Shown: in pieces, positions 62,776 to 64,000 of the stretch
How positions within the stretch are numbered: position 1 is the stretch's first letter
Layout: the number at the start of each line of letters is the position of its first letter
Source: Desulfobulbaceae bacterium UBA2273
GTDB taxonomy: Bacteria > Desulfobacterota > Desulfobulbia > Desulfobulbales > Desulfurivibrionaceae
Reading direction: 5' to 3'
NCBI GenBank assembly: GCA_002347095.1
Contig: DDWZ01000006.1
Coordinates: 1-64,000, forward strand
Length of the DNA: 64,000 bases
Position numbers and translations under genes: made by a program
The notes under the pieces: model-generated
Database searches by the model: none
What the model was told of the DNA's origin: nothing
The model's input: only the letters and a program-made list of their open reading frames with translations

Positions 62776-64000
62776 CTATGAATGCAGGGCTTCGTCCATC
62801 TGGATTTTTTGGGTCATCAGCTCCATCAGGAGCTGCTCATTCTGGGTGTGCTGGGCTTCGCGTATTTGCTTCATGAGCCGTTCCTTTTTTGCCTTCAGGC
62901 TGGTTGAGGAGAGCCAGTTCAGCATTTCCCGGGCCATCTGCTCACGCATCTCTTCGGCATGCGAGGGCGTGGAGATGAGCAGGCGGGAAATAAAAGCCCG
63001 TTCCGGGCCGGTGGCAAGTTCAAGGAGCTGTTCCGGCCCGCCGGCGAGATCCGGCTGCCTCTTGAGCAGATGGAGAATGGCCAGGCCGAACTGGTTCATG
63101 ATGATCTCCTCGAGGCCGGCCTCCAGAAAGGCGGGCAGATACTCGGGGTAGGCCACCAGGAATTCAAGGAGCTGGCGCTGTTTCATGGGGAGCTGGGCTT
63201 CGCCCTTGCCCTGGGCAACGGGTTTAGCTGCCTGGGTGCCGGATGACTGGGGGAGAATGACCCCGGCAAGGAGCTGCTGCGGGGTGAGGTCCAGTTTTTT
63301 GGCGAAATGCGAGACAAAAAGGGTGCGCTGGAGATGTTGATCGCCGATGGCCTTGATCAACTCCTGCAGTTCCGCCACGATCTTGGCTTTGCCCGCCACG
63401 CTCGAGCCGTATTGGGCGACGAGCTTGTCAAAAACAAATTCCGGCAGAGGCATGGCGCTTTTCAGGTGTTTGTGCAACCCCTCCCGGCCAAATTCCCGGA
63501 CAAAGGTGTCCGGATCATGGGCTTCGGGCAGCACGGCGATTCTGGCCGTGACCTGTTCGCTCAAAAAAAGCGGGACCGAGCGCATGGCGGCTTTGAGTCC
63601 GGCCTGGTCTCCGTCAAAAAGCAGGATCACTTCGTCGGTGTAGCCTTTAAGCGAGCGGACATGGGCTTGGGTCAGGGCGGTGCCCAGGGGGGCGACCACA
63701 TTGCGCACCCCATGCACGGCCAAGGAGAGTAGATCGAAGTTGCCTTCAACCACCAGGCAGTTTTTCGCCTGGCGGATGTATTCGCGATTCTGATAGAGGC
63801 CGAAGAGGGTCCGGCTTTTGTCAAAAACCGGGGATTCCGGCGAGTTCATGTACTTGGGCTGGCCATCGTCCAGGATGCGGCCGCCAAAGGCGACGACCCT
63901 GCCGGTCAGGCCGACGATGGGAAACATGACCCGGTTGCGGAAGCGGTCATAAAAGCCGGATTTCTCCCGGACCACGATCAGACCGGCCTCCTTGGCCGCT
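62776..64000 (-). CDS. dnaG: DNA primase DnaG, 3' part only
   Basis: The frame is open to the window edge, so the N-terminal zinc finger is missing. What is seen begins inside the RNA polymerase core ('GFYDRFRNRVMFPIVGLTGR') and contains the TOPRIM motif 'LVVEGNFDLLSLAVHG' with 'VILLFDGDQAGLKAAM', then the helicase-binding C-terminal domain. It primes replication. Placement before rpoD is the classic macromolecular synthesis operon order. Confidence 0.97.
   Translation of the reverse strand, partial: AAKEAGLIVVREKSGFYDRFRNRVMFPIVGLTGRVVAFGGRILDDGQPKYMNSPESPVFDKSRTLFGLYQNREYIRQAKNCLVVEGNFDLLSLAVHGVRNVVAPLGTALTQAHVRSLKGYTDEVILLFDGDQAGLKAAMRSVPLFLSEQVTARIAVLPEAHDPDTFVREFGREGLHKHLKSAMPLPEFVFDKLVAQYGSSVAGKAKIVAELQELIKAIGDQHLQRTLFVSHFAKKLDLTPQQLLAGVILPQSSGTQAAKPVAQGKGEAQLPMKQRQLLEFLVAYPEYLPAFLEAGLEEIIMNQFGLAILHLLKRQPDLAGGPEQLLELATGPERAFISRLLISTPSHAEEMREQMAREMLNWLSSTSLKAKKERLMKQIREAQHTQNEQLLMELMTQKIQMDEALHS

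Overview
The window looks like chromosomal DNA of a Gram-negative anaerobe of the Desulfobacterota, probably near the Desulfobulbaceae. This is inferred from gene content, not from a search: a RACo-like corrinoid-activation protein, a rubrerythrin-type ferritin, a 2x[4Fe-4S] nitroreductase, a DUF3373 porin, a selenocysteine tRNA, bacterial-type glyQ, and a PilMNOP/secretin cluster. Coding density is high, the sequence is GC-rich, and most genes are conserved housekeeping genes.

Layout. 1-5.1 kb: a short PAS-like ORF, then a tight six-gene minus-strand envelope operon (small DUF1104-like protein, LolD-like ATPase, FtsX/LolCE-like permease, exported NifX-like protein, LolA-like protein, outer-membrane barrel). 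5.1-11.7 kb: an intergenic region with a parS-like palindrome, a GT2 glycosyltransferase, a RACo-like protein, a nitroreductase, an unknown protein and a LemA-GYF fusion. 11.9-15.2 kb: ferritin-like protein, YehS-like DUF1456 protein, a nitrilase-HldE fusion and a hypothetical. 15.4-21.8 kb: a structured leader, two FlgO-like envelope proteins, an unknown exported protein, a membrane protein with repeated FliM-type 'DIDSLL' motifs, a zinc-ribbon serine protease and Hsp33. 21.9-28.3 kb: rpe, an M16 peptidase, lgt and a B12-binding radical SAM protein. 28.4-34.8 kb: Fe-alcohol dehydrogenase, tRNA-Asn, tRNA-Pro, ilvE, groES-groEL, tRNA-Met, an acidic zinc-finger-like protein and selC. 34.9-40.5 kb: glyQ without glyS, the DUF3373 porin, a small toxin-antitoxin island (brnTA, a higA remnant, higBA) and pgeF. 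40.7-45.6 kb: rsmB, uvrA, secB. 45.7-52.6 kb: the type IV pilus cluster pilM-N-O-P, a PilQ-like periplasmic protein and a separate secretin. 53-64 kb: lepB, pyrB-pyrC, a lone FlgC-like protein, a YdcF-like protein, topA, dprA, rpoD and the 3' part of dnaG.

Non-coding highlights. Two hairpin elements (6339-6447 and 26473-26616) share a core, and their outer stems differ in sequence yet stay complementary within each copy. Together with conserved internal G-A motifs this suggests a structured RNA family. Three inverted-pair REP-like elements and four copies of another dispersed repeat lie between genes. Both toxin genes sit next to TTGACA-N17-TACATT promoters whose predicted start points coincide with the start codon, suggesting leaderless toxin mRNAs.

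No CRISPR array, rRNA operon, prophage or insertion sequence was seen. Everything here comes from reading sequence and motifs; family names without a gene symbol are domain-level calls.
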